Shown: positions 7,603 to 13,834 of the stretch, in pieces
Layout: each line of letters starts with the position of its first letter
Position numbering within the stretch: the stretch's first letter is position 1
Assembly (NCBI GenBank): GCA_025356695.1
Contig: JANXSE010000458.1
Location: 1 to 14,203 of the forward strand
DNA length: 14,203 nt
Origin: Betaproteobacteria bacterium
GTDB taxonomy: Bacteria > Pseudomonadota > Gammaproteobacteria > Burkholderiales > SG8-41
Direction: 5' to 3'
Notes under the pieces: model-generated
Seen by the model: the letters and a program-made list of their open reading frames with translations, nothing else
What the model was told of the DNA's origin: nothing
The model's database searches: none
Position numbers and translations under genes: made by a program

Positions 7603-8178
7603 TCAGAAGCGTTTGATTGCGTCGATCATGTCGATCGACGCGGGCGATGTTTCGGTGGTGTGGCGTTTCACCTGGCTCAACGTGTACGGCCGCACGACGA
7701 CGTCGTAACCGCGCGCTTCGAGTTCAGCGCTGTCGAAACCGCAGCGGTGGGTCTGAAAATGGTCGCCGCCCAGGCCGAGGATATCGATGTTCTGCGGCAG
7801 AAAGCCCTTCGGCGTTTCAATGACCACGGCGCGGCGCGCAACGATCTCCGCCTGGCGCATCAGTTCGAGCGCATCCGGTTTTTCAAGATGTTCGACAATA
7901 TCGAGCAGCAGCACGAGATCGAACGAGCGCGGCAGGAACAGGCGTTCGAGTTGCAGCGCATCAGCGCTGATGCACACATAGGGCACCTTCGCGTCGATCT
8001 TCTGCAGATACGGCCGGTGCGCATCGAGGCCGACGCGGATGTCGGCCTCGATGAACTGCGACTTCAGCGAGAGGCCGCAGCCGACGTCGAGTACCGTCGA
8101 AATCCGTTCGCGCGGATACAGGCCGCGCGGGCGGAAAATATTTTCGATGGTGTTGGCTTCCCAATCCTCACGCGGCAT
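7603..8178 (-). CDS. Class I SAM-dependent methyltransferase
   Basis: Small protein of 191 residues with a Rossmann-type SAM-binding fold. Motif I reads VLDVGCGLS (29-37), an acidic residue (Asp52) ends the second strand, SADAL (71-75) gives the next ligand region, and FDLVLLLDIVEHLE (86-99) is motif IV. There is no extra substrate domain and no signal peptide, so it acts in the cytoplasm. AAAGGAT lies 5 bases before the ATG. It sits 21 bases after the 2-epimerase gene and 17 before the dehydratase gene, which suggests that it methylates the sugar, the growing glycan or the glycosylated product. The target cannot be read from the sequence. Proteins of this type beside sugar genes are often O-methyltransferases. 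Confidence 0.82.
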   Translation of the reverse strand: MPREDWEANTIENIFRPRGLYPRERISTVLDVGCGLSLKSQFIEADIRVGLDAHRPYLQKIDAKVPYVCISADALQLERLFLPRSFDLVLLLDIVEHLEKPDALELMRQAEIVARRAVVIETPKGFLPQNIDILGLGGDHFQTHRCGFDSAELEARGYDVVVRPYTLSQVKRHTTETSPASIDMIDAIKRF

Positions 8179-8199
8179 GGCGATCCTTTGTGATTTGCA

Positions 8200-9333
8200 T
8201 CAAGCGCTGCCGCTGCGCGGCAGACGGCAGGCCGCACCGACCAGCATAGCGATGCGCCGTGAAAAATCCGCGACCTGATATTCGGCCGGCACCGCAGCAC
8301 CGGCGCCGAGTTCCAGCGCCTGCGCAACGGCCGCCGTCACCTGTGCCGGCTCGATGCCCGACAGTATCACGCAGCCGTGTTCGATGGCTTCCGGCCGTTC
8401 CATCGATTTGCGCGGTGTCACCGCGGCGAAACCGAGCATCGCCGCCTCTTCGCTCACCGTACCGCTGTCGGACACCACGCAGGCCGCCTGCTGTTGCAGA
8501 CGGCACCAGTCGAAAAAGCCGAACGGCGGCAGAAAACGCAGCGCCACATCGTCGTTTGTACCACCCGATTTCGGCATCGCCTCAATACGCTGACGCGTGC
8601 GCGGATGAGTGGAGAGCACGACCGGCAGGCCGGTCATGGCATGAATGTCGCGCAGCGCCTGTAGCAGCCCGGTCAGACGGCCCGCATCGTCGACCGATTC
8701 CTGACGGTGCAGACTGGCGGCGATATATCGGCCCGGCGCCAGCGCCAGCGCATCAAGCACGCCGCTGGCAGCAATGGCGTCCCTGTAATGATCGATCACT
8801 TCGCGCAGCGGCGAACCCATGACGAAGGTGCGCTGCGGATGCAGGCCTTCGCGCAACAGATTGCGGCGCGCCGCCTCGGTGTAGGCGATGTTGTAATCGC
8901 AGGTATGGTCGACGATGCGCCGGTTGATCTCTTCCGGGCTCTCCGCATCGAAACAGCGGTTGCCGGCCTCCAGATGAAACACCGGCACCCCCATCTTGCG
9001 CGCGATGATGCAGGAGAGCGCGCTGTTGGTGTCGCCGAGCAGCAACATGGCATCGGGCTTTTCCTGCTTCAGCAGATCCTCGGTCTTCACCAGCAGGTCG
9101 GCAAGCATGCGTGCGTTCGAGGTAACGGGCACATCGAAATAGCGGTCAGGATTGCGCAGGCCGAGTTCGCTGATGAAAATGTCTTTCAGACGCGGATCGG
9201 CGTTCTGGCCGGTATGCACCAGCACATGGGAAAACAGGCGGTCGAACAACGGGATCACGCGCGACAGCCGGATCAGTTCCGGACGCGTGCCGACGATGGT
9301 GACGATCTTCGGCTTTTGGCGCATGGCGGTCAT
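8200..9333 (-). CDS. Non-hydrolysing UDP-GlcNAc 2-epimerase family (WecB/WbjD/WbvD type)
   Basis: Protein of 377 residues with the two-Rossmann (GT-B-like) fold of UDP-GlcNAc 2-epimerases. It inverts C2 of a UDP-2-acetamido sugar. Family landmarks are VGTRPELIRLS (14-24), LVHTGQN (38-44), GDTNSAL with Asp101, HLEAGNRCFD with Glu122, PEEINRR with Glu135, SLHRQESVD with His209, and VSDSGTVSEE near 287-296. The wording LRNPDRYFDV and NRCFD is closer to the 6-deoxy-sugar epimerases than to classical WecB. The frame is open to 9417, but the ATG at 9333 has AGGGG 9 bases upstream and family similarity begins right after it; ATG 9324 is an alternative. It is the first gene of the sugar operon, preceded by a hairpin-containing leader and the tRNA-Lys terminator. 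Confidence 0.88.
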   Translation of the reverse strand: MTAMRQKPKIVTIVGTRPELIRLSRVIPLFDRLFSHVLVHTGQNADPRLKDIFISELGLRNPDRYFDVPVTSNARMLADLLVKTEDLLKQEKPDAMLLLGDTNSALSCIIARKMGVPVFHLEAGNRCFDAESPEEINRRIVDHTCDYNIAYTEAARRNLLREGLHPQRTFVMGSPLREVIDHYRDAIAASGVLDALALAPGRYIAASLHRQESVDDAGRLTGLLQALRDIHAMTGLPVVLSTHPRTRQRIEAMPKSGGTNDDVALRFLPPFGFFDWCRLQQQAACVVSDSGTVSEEAAMLGFAAVTPRKSMERPEAIEHGCVILSGIEPAQVTAAVAQALELGAGAAVPAEYQVADFSRRIAMLVGAACRLPRSGSA

Positions 9334-9366
9334 CGCTGCATTCCCCTCATGGACGAGACGTCGGAA

Positions 9367-9391
9367 CCGGCAACCGAAACAGGGTTGCCGG
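9367..9391 (-). promoter_or_regulatory. Hairpin in the leader of the sugar operon
   Basis: Perfect 9-bp inverted repeat, CCGGCAACC (9367-9375) and GGTTGCCGG (9383-9391) around a 7-base spacer, 34 bases before the 2-epimerase ATG. No T-tract follows on the minus strand, so it is not a simple terminator. It could be an operator, an attenuator part or an mRNA-stabilising 5' structure. The gap has no clear sigma-70 promoter. Confidence 0.4.
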
Positions 9392-9438
9392 CGCTTGACC
9401 ACGGCATTTTCCCACATAGGGCAAGACGGTGGCGCCGG

Positions 9439-9463
9439 GCATGATCAGCGTCAGCGCATGATC
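9439..9463. repeat. Paired direct repeat GCATGATC upstream of the sugar operon
   Basis: GCATGATC occurs at 9439-9446 and 9456-9463, a 17-base period, just downstream of the tRNA-Lys terminator and upstream of the operon leader. The element also contains GATCA and TGATC ends that make a partial palindrome. Spacing of about 1.6 helical turns could suit a regulator, but chance is not excluded. Confidence 0.35.
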
Positions 9464-9472
9464 TTTTCGCGC

Positions 9473-9506
9473 AAAGAAAAAGGCCAGTCCGCGAAGACTG
9501 GCCTTT
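9473..9506 (-). terminator. Intrinsic terminator of tRNA-Lys
   Basis: A perfect 11-bp stem, AAAGGCCAGTC with GACTGGCCTTT (9479-9489 and 9496-9506) around a six-base loop, is followed on the minus strand by a T-rich run (TTTTTCTTT). It begins 5 bases after the tRNA CCA end, as expected for termination of the tRNA transcript. Confidence 0.9.
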
Positions 9507-9510
9507 GGAG

Positions 9511-9586
9511 TGGTAGGCGGTGCGAGATTCGAACTCGCGACCAACGGATTAAAAGTCCGCTGCTCTACCGGCTGAGCTAACCGCCC
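9511..9586 (-). tRNA. tRNA-Lys (anticodon UUU), CCA encoded
   Basis: A full 76-base cloverleaf can be drawn: acceptor GGGCGGT with ACCGCCT, D-stem GCTC with GAGC, anticodon stem GCGGA with TCCGT and loop CTTTTAA (anticodon TTT), variable loop TGGTC, and T-stem GCGAG with CTCGC and loop TTCGAAT. The discriminator is A, and CCA is encoded. The first acceptor pair is G1-U72, a wobble, where G-C is usual for lysine tRNAs. Its position after the tol-pal-que genes is common in proteobacteria. Confidence 0.97.
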
Positions 9587-9605
9587 GGTGCTGCAAAAGG
9601 CGCGA

Positions 9606-9634
9606 ATTTTACCGGTTGACGACAGGCGGGTCAA
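9606..9634 (-). promoter_or_regulatory. Strong sigma-70-type promoter for tRNA-Lys
   Basis: On the minus strand TTGACC (9629-9634) and TAAAAT (9606-9611) are spaced by exactly 17 bases, each one base from consensus. The -10 box is followed by the GC-rich stretch TCGCGCC, a discriminator of the kind linked to stringent control of stable RNA genes. Transcription would start near 9598, about 12 bases before the mature tRNA 5' end. Confidence 0.8.
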
Positions 9635-9677
9635 TTTAATGCAGGTCTGCCGCGTCGCCCCGCGCCATTGCCGGGGG

Positions 9678-10796
9678 TCAGGCTTCCCGCATGATCTTCC
9701 AGTACTGATATTTCATGGTTGCCGCCGAGCCGGCGATGATGGCGACAAAGGTCAGGATCGAGCCCAGCGCCAGGGTGGAAAACCCGCTGATACCCTGCCC
9801 GACGGTGCAGCCGAGTGCCGTAACCCCGCCAAAACCCATCAGAACGCCGCCTATCATGTGATTGGCGAGGTCTTCGACATTGGCAAAGCTTTCCCAGCGG
9901 AAACCGCCGCTGGATTTGGCATACACGAACGAACCGGCGATCACACCGGCGGCGGCCATGATGCCGAAGCTCGCCGTGAGCGATTTATCGGTCCACAGCA
10001 TCAACAGTTCAAGCGTGTAGGCGAGCGGCGCGACAAACGAAAACGACTCCGCGGCACGCGTATTGGTGCCGAAAAAGGTCATTTCCAGCGTATCCGGATT
10101 TTCCTTGTAACCGAGGTAACCGGTGACATACCAGCCGGCGACGATCAGGAGGCCGACGACGATGCCACCGACAATGTAGTTCGGATTGCCGCGGAATTCG
10201 CGGTCCTTGAAAACAAAAACCAGCAGCGCCGCGGCAACGATGCCGGCGACTGCAATGCGCAGCGTGTTGATCTCGATGCCCGTCACGACCAGCAACGAAG
10301 GCAAGTCCTGCCCCTTGATGCCCCAGGCCTCGAAATTCACCGCCACCGGTTGCAGCACCGAGACACGGAACTGGCCGAACAGGCCGCGCAGGGTCATGTA
10401 GGCGGAAATCGCCAGAAACACATAGACCACCAGCGATTTGAGATTGCCGCCGCCGATGCGGATCAGCGTCTTGCTGCCGCAACCCGAACCCAGTGTCATG
10501 CCGACGCCAAAAACGAACCCGCCGACAATAAACGACAGCCAGGTGAAGTTCGGCGCGGTGTAAATGGATTTGGAAAGATCGACGAGGCCGGCCGCCTGCA
10601 GCGAGTAGGCGCCGATGATGCCGACGGCGATCGCCAGCAGCCACATGCGCATGCGCCCCCAGTCGCCCATGTTGACGATATCGGAGACCGCACCCATGGT
10701 GCAGAAATTGACCTTGCTGCCGACCGCGCCGAAGATCACCGCGAGAAAAAAACCGCTCCATGCGACGAGCGACACTGTTTGCGCACCGCCTTCCAT
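9678..10796 (-). CDS. YeeE/YedE-family thiosulfate/sulfur-compound permease
   Basis: Inner-membrane protein of 372 residues with about nine or ten hydrophobic segments. The family imports thiosulfate or related sulfur species through a chain of conserved cysteines. All three landmark sites are present: NFCTMGA (Cys32), GSGCGSKTL (Cys106) and GCTVGQGISG (Cys330), so it looks like a complete two-half transporter. The ATG at 10796 has GGAG 7 bases upstream; a GTG one codon earlier is possible. No TusA-like (TsuB/YeeD) partner gene follows, as only 91 bases separate it from tRNA-Lys. It lies 57 bases after queC, separated by an inverted repeat. A TAGAAT box (10824-10829) without a good -35 could be a promoter of its own. 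Confidence 0.9.
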   Translation of the reverse strand: MEGGAQTVSLVAWSGFFLAVIFGAVGSKVNFCTMGAVSDIVNMGDWGRMRMWLLAIAVGIIGAYSLQAAGLVDLSKSIYTAPNFTWLSFIVGGFVFGVGMTLGSGCGSKTLIRIGGGNLKSLVVYVFLAISAYMTLRGLFGQFRVSVLQPVAVNFEAWGIKGQDLPSLLVVTGIEINTLRIAVAGIVAAALLVFVFKDREFRGNPNYIVGGIVVGLLIVAGWYVTGYLGYKENPDTLEMTFFGTNTRAAESFSFVAPLAYTLELLMLWTDKSLTASFGIMAAAGVIAGSFVYAKSSGGFRWESFANVEDLANHMIGGVLMGFGGVTALGCTVGQGISGFSTLALGSILTFVAIIAGSAATMKYQYWKIMREA

Positions 10797-10806
10797 CACG
10801 CTGCTC

Positions 10807-10863
10807 CGCCGTCTGAAAACGCTATTCTAATGGACGCCGCCGCGGGCGGCATTTCAGACGGCG
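10807..10863. repeat. 12-bp inverted repeat with DUS-like arms at the queC stop
   Basis: CGCCGTCTGAAA (10807-10818) and TTTCAGACGGCG (10852-10863) are perfectly complementary. The 33-base interior contains a second small hairpin (GCCGCC 10836-10841 with GGCGGC 10845-10850). The right arm contains the queC stop codon, and the left arm lies just before the permease ribosome-binding site. Each arm contains GCCGTCTGAA, the core of the Neisseria DNA uptake sequence. There is no T-tract, so simple intrinsic termination is unlikely. Confidence 0.6.
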
Positions 10864-11546
10864 CAATAACGCGTCGGGTCAGCCACGCCGGCACCAGCGA
10901 ACCCCACACGGCGCAAACGGCAGGAATCGCAAACGCCGCAGGCCTGCCCCGCTGCATCGGCCTGATAACACGACACTGTCAGCGCGTAATCGACACCGAG
11001 CGCAGTGCCGCGGCGGATGATATCGGCCTTGGTGAGATCGATGATAGGCGTATGCAGTGTCAGACGCGCGCCCTCGACAGCGGCCTTGGTGGCGAGGTTT
11101 GCCATCGCTTCAAAAGCGGCAACGAAAGCGGGCCGGCAATCCGGATAACCCGAATAATCGACGGCGTTGGCACCGAAAAAAATATGCGGCGCGTCGAGCA
11201 CCTCCGCCCACGCCAGCGCGAGCGACAGCAGGATGGTGTTGCGCGCCGGCACATAGGTCACCGGGATGCCCGCTTCGATGCCGCCGACCGGCACGGCAAT
11301 CGAAGTGTCGGTCAGCGCGGAGCCACCGAAGGCGGCCAGATCCAGTTTGACCACGCGGTGCGCCGGCGCCCCCTGCGCTGCGGCAACACGCGCCGCGGCA
11401 TCAAGCTCGGCGCGGTGGCGCTGCCCGTAATCGAGCGACAGGCAGTGGCAGGCATAGCCCTGCGCGCGCGCCATTGCCAGCACGGTGGCGGAATCAAGCC
11501 CGCCCGAGAGCAGCACGACGGCATTCATCGAGGCCGGGTTCGTCAT
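10854..11546 (-). CDS. queC: 7-cyano-7-deazaguanine synthase QueC
   Basis: ATP-dependent enzyme of 230 residues that turns 7-carboxy-7-deazaguanine plus ammonia into preQ0, a precursor of queuosine in tRNA. The N-terminal PP-loop is [10 protein letters not shown] (12-21), followed by [11 protein letters not shown]. The middle part has [13 protein letters not shown] and [15 protein letters not shown]. The C-terminal zinc site has Cys193, Cys203, Cys206 and Cys209 ([10 protein letters not shown]). The length matches the usual 220-235 residues. The ATG at 11546 lies 2 bases after the queE stop, which favours translational coupling; ATG 11528, six codons in, is a possible alternative. The open frame extends to 11687, but that overlaps queE and adds no family sequence. 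Confidence 0.93.
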   Translation of the reverse strand: MTNPASMNAVVLLSGGLDSATVLAMARAQGYACHCLSLDYGQRHRAELDAAARVAAAQGAPAHRVVKLDLAAFGGSALTDTSIAVPVGGIEAGIPVTYVPARNTILLSLALAWAEVLDAPHIFFGANAVDYSGYPDCRPAFVAAFEAMANLATKAAVEGARLTLHTPIIDLTKADIIRRGTALGVDYALTVSCYQADAAGQACGVCDSCRLRRVGFAGAGVADPTRYCAV

Positions 11547-11548
11547 GT

Positions 11549-12253
11549 TCACACGCCGGGCTTTTCGCCCCACAACTGCTTGTGCAGCTGCGTCTGCAAG
11601 CGCACCGGCAACTGGTCGCGCAATATCCATTCGGCGAGTTGTACCGCCGGCAGATCGCGGTAGGACGGCGAAAAAAGCACCGGGCACAAGGCGTCGAGCC
11701 TGCGCTCGGCAAGCTGTTGCTTCGCCCAGGCATAATCATTTTCGTTACAGATGACGAATTTGATTTCGTCGCGCGGCGTCAGGTGCGCGAGATTGCTCCA
11801 CAGATTTTTATCGACCTCGCCCGAGGCCGGCGTTTTGATATCAAGAATTTTCGAGACACGCGCATCGACGCCGGCAACATCAATCGCGCCGCTGGTTTCC
11901 AGCGAGACCGAATAAGCGCGCTCACAAAGTTCGCGCAGCAATGCAATACACGGCTTCTGCGCCAGCGGCTCGCCGCCGGTGACGGTGACGTAACGCGTGC
12001 GGTACTGCGCCACCGCGTCGAAAATTTCGGCGAAGCTCTGCGTCCTGCCGCCGCTGAACGCATACGCCGTATCGCAGTAGCCGCAACGCAGCGGGCAGCC
12101 GGTCAGGCGGATAAAAACGGTCGGCAGGCCGCTGCGGCTGGTCTCGCCCTGCAAAGAGAAAAATATTTCACTAATGCGGAGAGCATCGATAAGGCGCGCG
12201 GCATCGGACGTCACGCGATCCGCAAGCGCGGTGTTTTCGGGTTGACGACTCAC
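11549..12253 (-). CDS. queE: 7-carboxy-7-deazaguanine synthase QueE
   Basis: Radical SAM enzyme of 234 residues that converts 6-carboxytetrahydropterin to 7-carboxy-7-deazaguanine, the step before QueC. It shows [11 protein letters not shown] (27-37), the iron-sulfur motif CPLRCGYC with Cys53, Cys57 and Cys60 (CxxxCxxC), TGGEPL (92-97) for SAM binding, LETSG (118-122) and DIKTP (138-142). The start is a GTG at 12253 with a G-rich Shine-Dalgarno (GGGGCAGGG) directly upstream. It adds about 26 residues before the conserved region, so an internal start such as another GTG is possible; no ATG is available. It follows cpoB by 18 bases and leads into queC by 2, so the genes form one operon. Confidence 0.93.
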   Translation of the reverse strand: MSRQPENTALADRVTSDAARLIDALRISEIFFSLQGETSRSGLPTVFIRLTGCPLRCGYCDTAYAFSGGRTQSFAEIFDAVAQYRTRYVTVTGGEPLAQKPCIALLRELCERAYSVSLETSGAIDVAGVDARVSKILDIKTPASGEVDKNLWSNLAHLTPRDEIKFVICNENDYAWAKQQLAERRLDALCPVLFSPSYRDLPAVQLAEWILRDQLPVRLQTQLHKQLWGEKPGV

Positions 12254-12271
12254 GCCCTGCCCCGCGCGGGA

Positions 12272-13213
12272 TTATTGCTTGGCGGCAGGCGCCGCCGCGG
12301 TTGCATGCATCGCGGCAAGCCTGCGCTTGGCCTTGTCGGCGGCGTCGCTGATCGGAAACTTGCTGACGATCTCTTCGAGGGATTTTTTGCCGGCGATCGA
12401 TTCGCCCATTTCGATTTGCGAACTGGCGATGTTGAGCATGGCATCCGGCACGGTCGGACTTTCCGGATAGGTCTTGACCAGCGTCTGCTGGCCGGCGATC
12501 GCCAGTTTGAAGTCACGCAGGTTGAAATACGAATCGCCGATCCAGTACTGCGCGCGCGGCGCCAGATTGCTTTTCGGATACTGCTTGATGAAATTCTGGA
12601 AGGCAACGATCGCGCCTTGATAGTTGCCGATGCGGCGCTGCGCCTGCGCGGCTTCATAGGTGCGCGATTCGGCAGCGGGGTCGCCGGGTGCAGTTGCCGC
12701 CAGTGCCGCGGCCGCCGCAGCGGCGGTTGCAGGTGTCGGCGCGGCCGGCGCAGCAGTTACAGGCGCCGCGGCTGCGACCGGTGCCGCCGGCGCACCCGGT
12801 GCGGCGCCGACCGGACCGCCGGCACCGCCCTGCTGCTCCATGCGTGTGATGCGCGTATCGAGATCGAGATACATGTCGCGCTGGCGCTTGGTGGTGTTTT
12901 CGACGCTGTTGTTGAGCACTTCGATCTGGCCGCGCAGTTTGTTCAGCTCGACCTTGAGCGCCTCGATCTGCGTGAACAAATCGAGCAGCGCCTGGCTCTT
13001 CATGGCTTCTTCGAGTTTGCCAACGCGGGAGTCGACGGCCTGCTGCTGGTTCCTGATATCGGCGGCAAGATCGTCGACACGTTTTTTTTCCGCGGCAATC
13101 TGCTTGCGCGCCTCTTCGTCGTCAAAGAGACCGGCCTGCGCGATGCCGGCGGCACCGCACAAAAGGAGCAGGGCGCACAGGCCGGCAGCAAATTTTCCGA
13201 GCCGTTGAGTCAT
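12272..13213 (-). CDS. cpoB: Cell division coordinator CpoB (YbgF), periplasmic
   Basis: Secreted periplasmic protein of 313 residues that in E. coli binds TolA and couples Tol-Pal to peptidoglycan synthesis at the septum. Residues 1-27 form a signal peptide ending AQA before GLF. Residues 33-127 are a charged coiled coil (trimerisation region), residues 129-178 are an Ala/Pro/Gly linker, and residues 184-300 hold TPR-like repeats (YQGAIVAFQNFIKQYPKS, FKLAIAGQQTLVKTYPES). The ATG at 13213 was chosen because it begins the signal peptide, although the frame is open to 13324. The ribosome-binding site is weak. It starts 25 bases after the pal stop, as in a standard tolB-pal-cpoB operon. Confidence 0.92.
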   Translation of the reverse strand: MTQRLGKFAAGLCALLLLCGAAGIAQAGLFDDEEARKQIAAEKKRVDDLAADIRNQQQAVDSRVGKLEEAMKSQALLDLFTQIEALKVELNKLRGQIEVLNNSVENTTKRQRDMYLDLDTRITRMEQQGGAGGPVGAAPGAPAAPVAAAAPVTAAPAAPTPATAAAAAAALAATAPGDPAAESRTYEAAQAQRRIGNYQGAIVAFQNFIKQYPKSNLAPRAQYWIGDSYFNLRDFKLAIAGQQTLVKTYPESPTVPDAMLNIASSQIEMGESIAGKKSLEEIVSKFPISDAADKAKRRLAAMHATAAAPAAKQ

Positions 13214-13238
13214 GCCGTGCGCGCCCGTCGCGATGAAT

Positions 13239-13802
13239 CTATTCGCCGTCGTAAACGATGTCGCTGCGGCGGTTTTCAGAGAACGCCGCCTCGTCCTTGC
13301 CGTTCGAGCGCGGTTTCTCTTCACCGAAGCTGACCGTTTCGATCTGGCCTTCCTGCACGCCCAGCAGCACCATCATCTGGCGCACGCCGTCGGCGCGGCG
13401 CTGGCCCAGCGCGATGTTGTACTCGCGGCTGCCGCGTTCGTCGGTGTTGCCCTGGATCGTGATCTTGCGACCGCGGTTCTGCGTCAGGTATCGCGCATGC
13501 GCGGTGACCATCGGCTTAAATTCGTCTTTGACCACATTGCTGTCGTAATCGTAGAACACGCTGCGCTTGGACAGGATGTTGCCCGGGTCCTTCAGCGGAT
13601 TGGCGACGATGGTTTCCGGCTTGACCGGCGTGACCTTCGGCTGCTCGACTACCGCCGGCTTCACCGGATCGACCGCCGCAATGGAAGGTTTGCCCGTCTC
13701 AACGCGCGCCGGCTCCTGCTCCTTCGGTGCCTGGCTGGCGCAGCCCGCGAATAAACCAAGCACTGCGCTGATTGCCGCGAGTTTCATCATAAAATTTTTC
13801 AT
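13239..13802 (-). CDS. pal: Peptidoglycan-associated lipoprotein Pal
   Basis: Outer-membrane lipoprotein of 187 residues that ties the outer membrane to peptidoglycan within Tol-Pal. The signal peptide ends with lipobox LFAGC (Cys21). A Pro/Val/Lys-rich linker follows (about 25-70), then an OmpA-like domain (about 80-185). It shows FYDYDS, QGNTDERGSREYNIALGQRRA with Asp121 and Arg135/Arg136 of the diaminopimelate-binding pocket, and NRRSDIVY at the end. AAGGAG lies 8 bases upstream of the ATG at 13802, so the start is firm. It sits 32 bases after the tolB stop. Confidence 0.96.
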   Translation of the reverse strand: MKNFMMKLAAISAVLGLFAGCASQAPKEQEPARVETGKPSIAAVDPVKPAVVEQPKVTPVKPETIVANPLKDPGNILSKRSVFYDYDSNVVKDEFKPMVTAHARYLTQNRGRKITIQGNTDERGSREYNIALGQRRADGVRQMMVLLGVQEGQIETVSFGEEKPRSNGKDEAAFSENRRSDIVYDGE

Positions 13803-13834
13803 CGCTGTCGCTCCTTGGTCCTTGGATTACTACG

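Noticed and set aside
5757..9333. Reading the cassette as an N-acetyl-L-fucosamine (FnlABC/CapEFG) locus
   Set aside because: The reductase is RmlD-like, 268 residues long and without the cupin domain expected in CapF/FnlB. The possibility is kept only as a second choice.
9334..9417. 28-residue N-terminal extension of the 2-epimerase
   Set aside because: The ATG at 9333 has a good AGGGG site and the conserved region starts there; the extension would consume the leader hairpin.
9511..9545. tRNA-Lys 3' end as an attachment site with a direct-repeat copy
   Set aside because: No second copy of this segment and no integrase gene could be seen in the window.
9588..11663. Very long plus-strand open frame (691 codons) opposite the permease and queC
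   Set aside because: It is antisense to two clearly recognised genes, is rich in Arg, His, Gln and Asp with no domain, and is explained by the codon bias of the real genes on the other strand.
12680..12829. GC-rich repetitive stretch in cpoB as a possible tandem repeat or CRISPR-like array
   Set aside because: It encodes the Ala/Pro/Gly linker of CpoB. The units are irregular and there are no spacers.
11474..13333. Long plus-strand open frame (619 codons) opposite queE and cpoB
   Set aside because: Same reason: low-complexity antisense reading of conserved genes, with no family similarity or ribosome-binding site.
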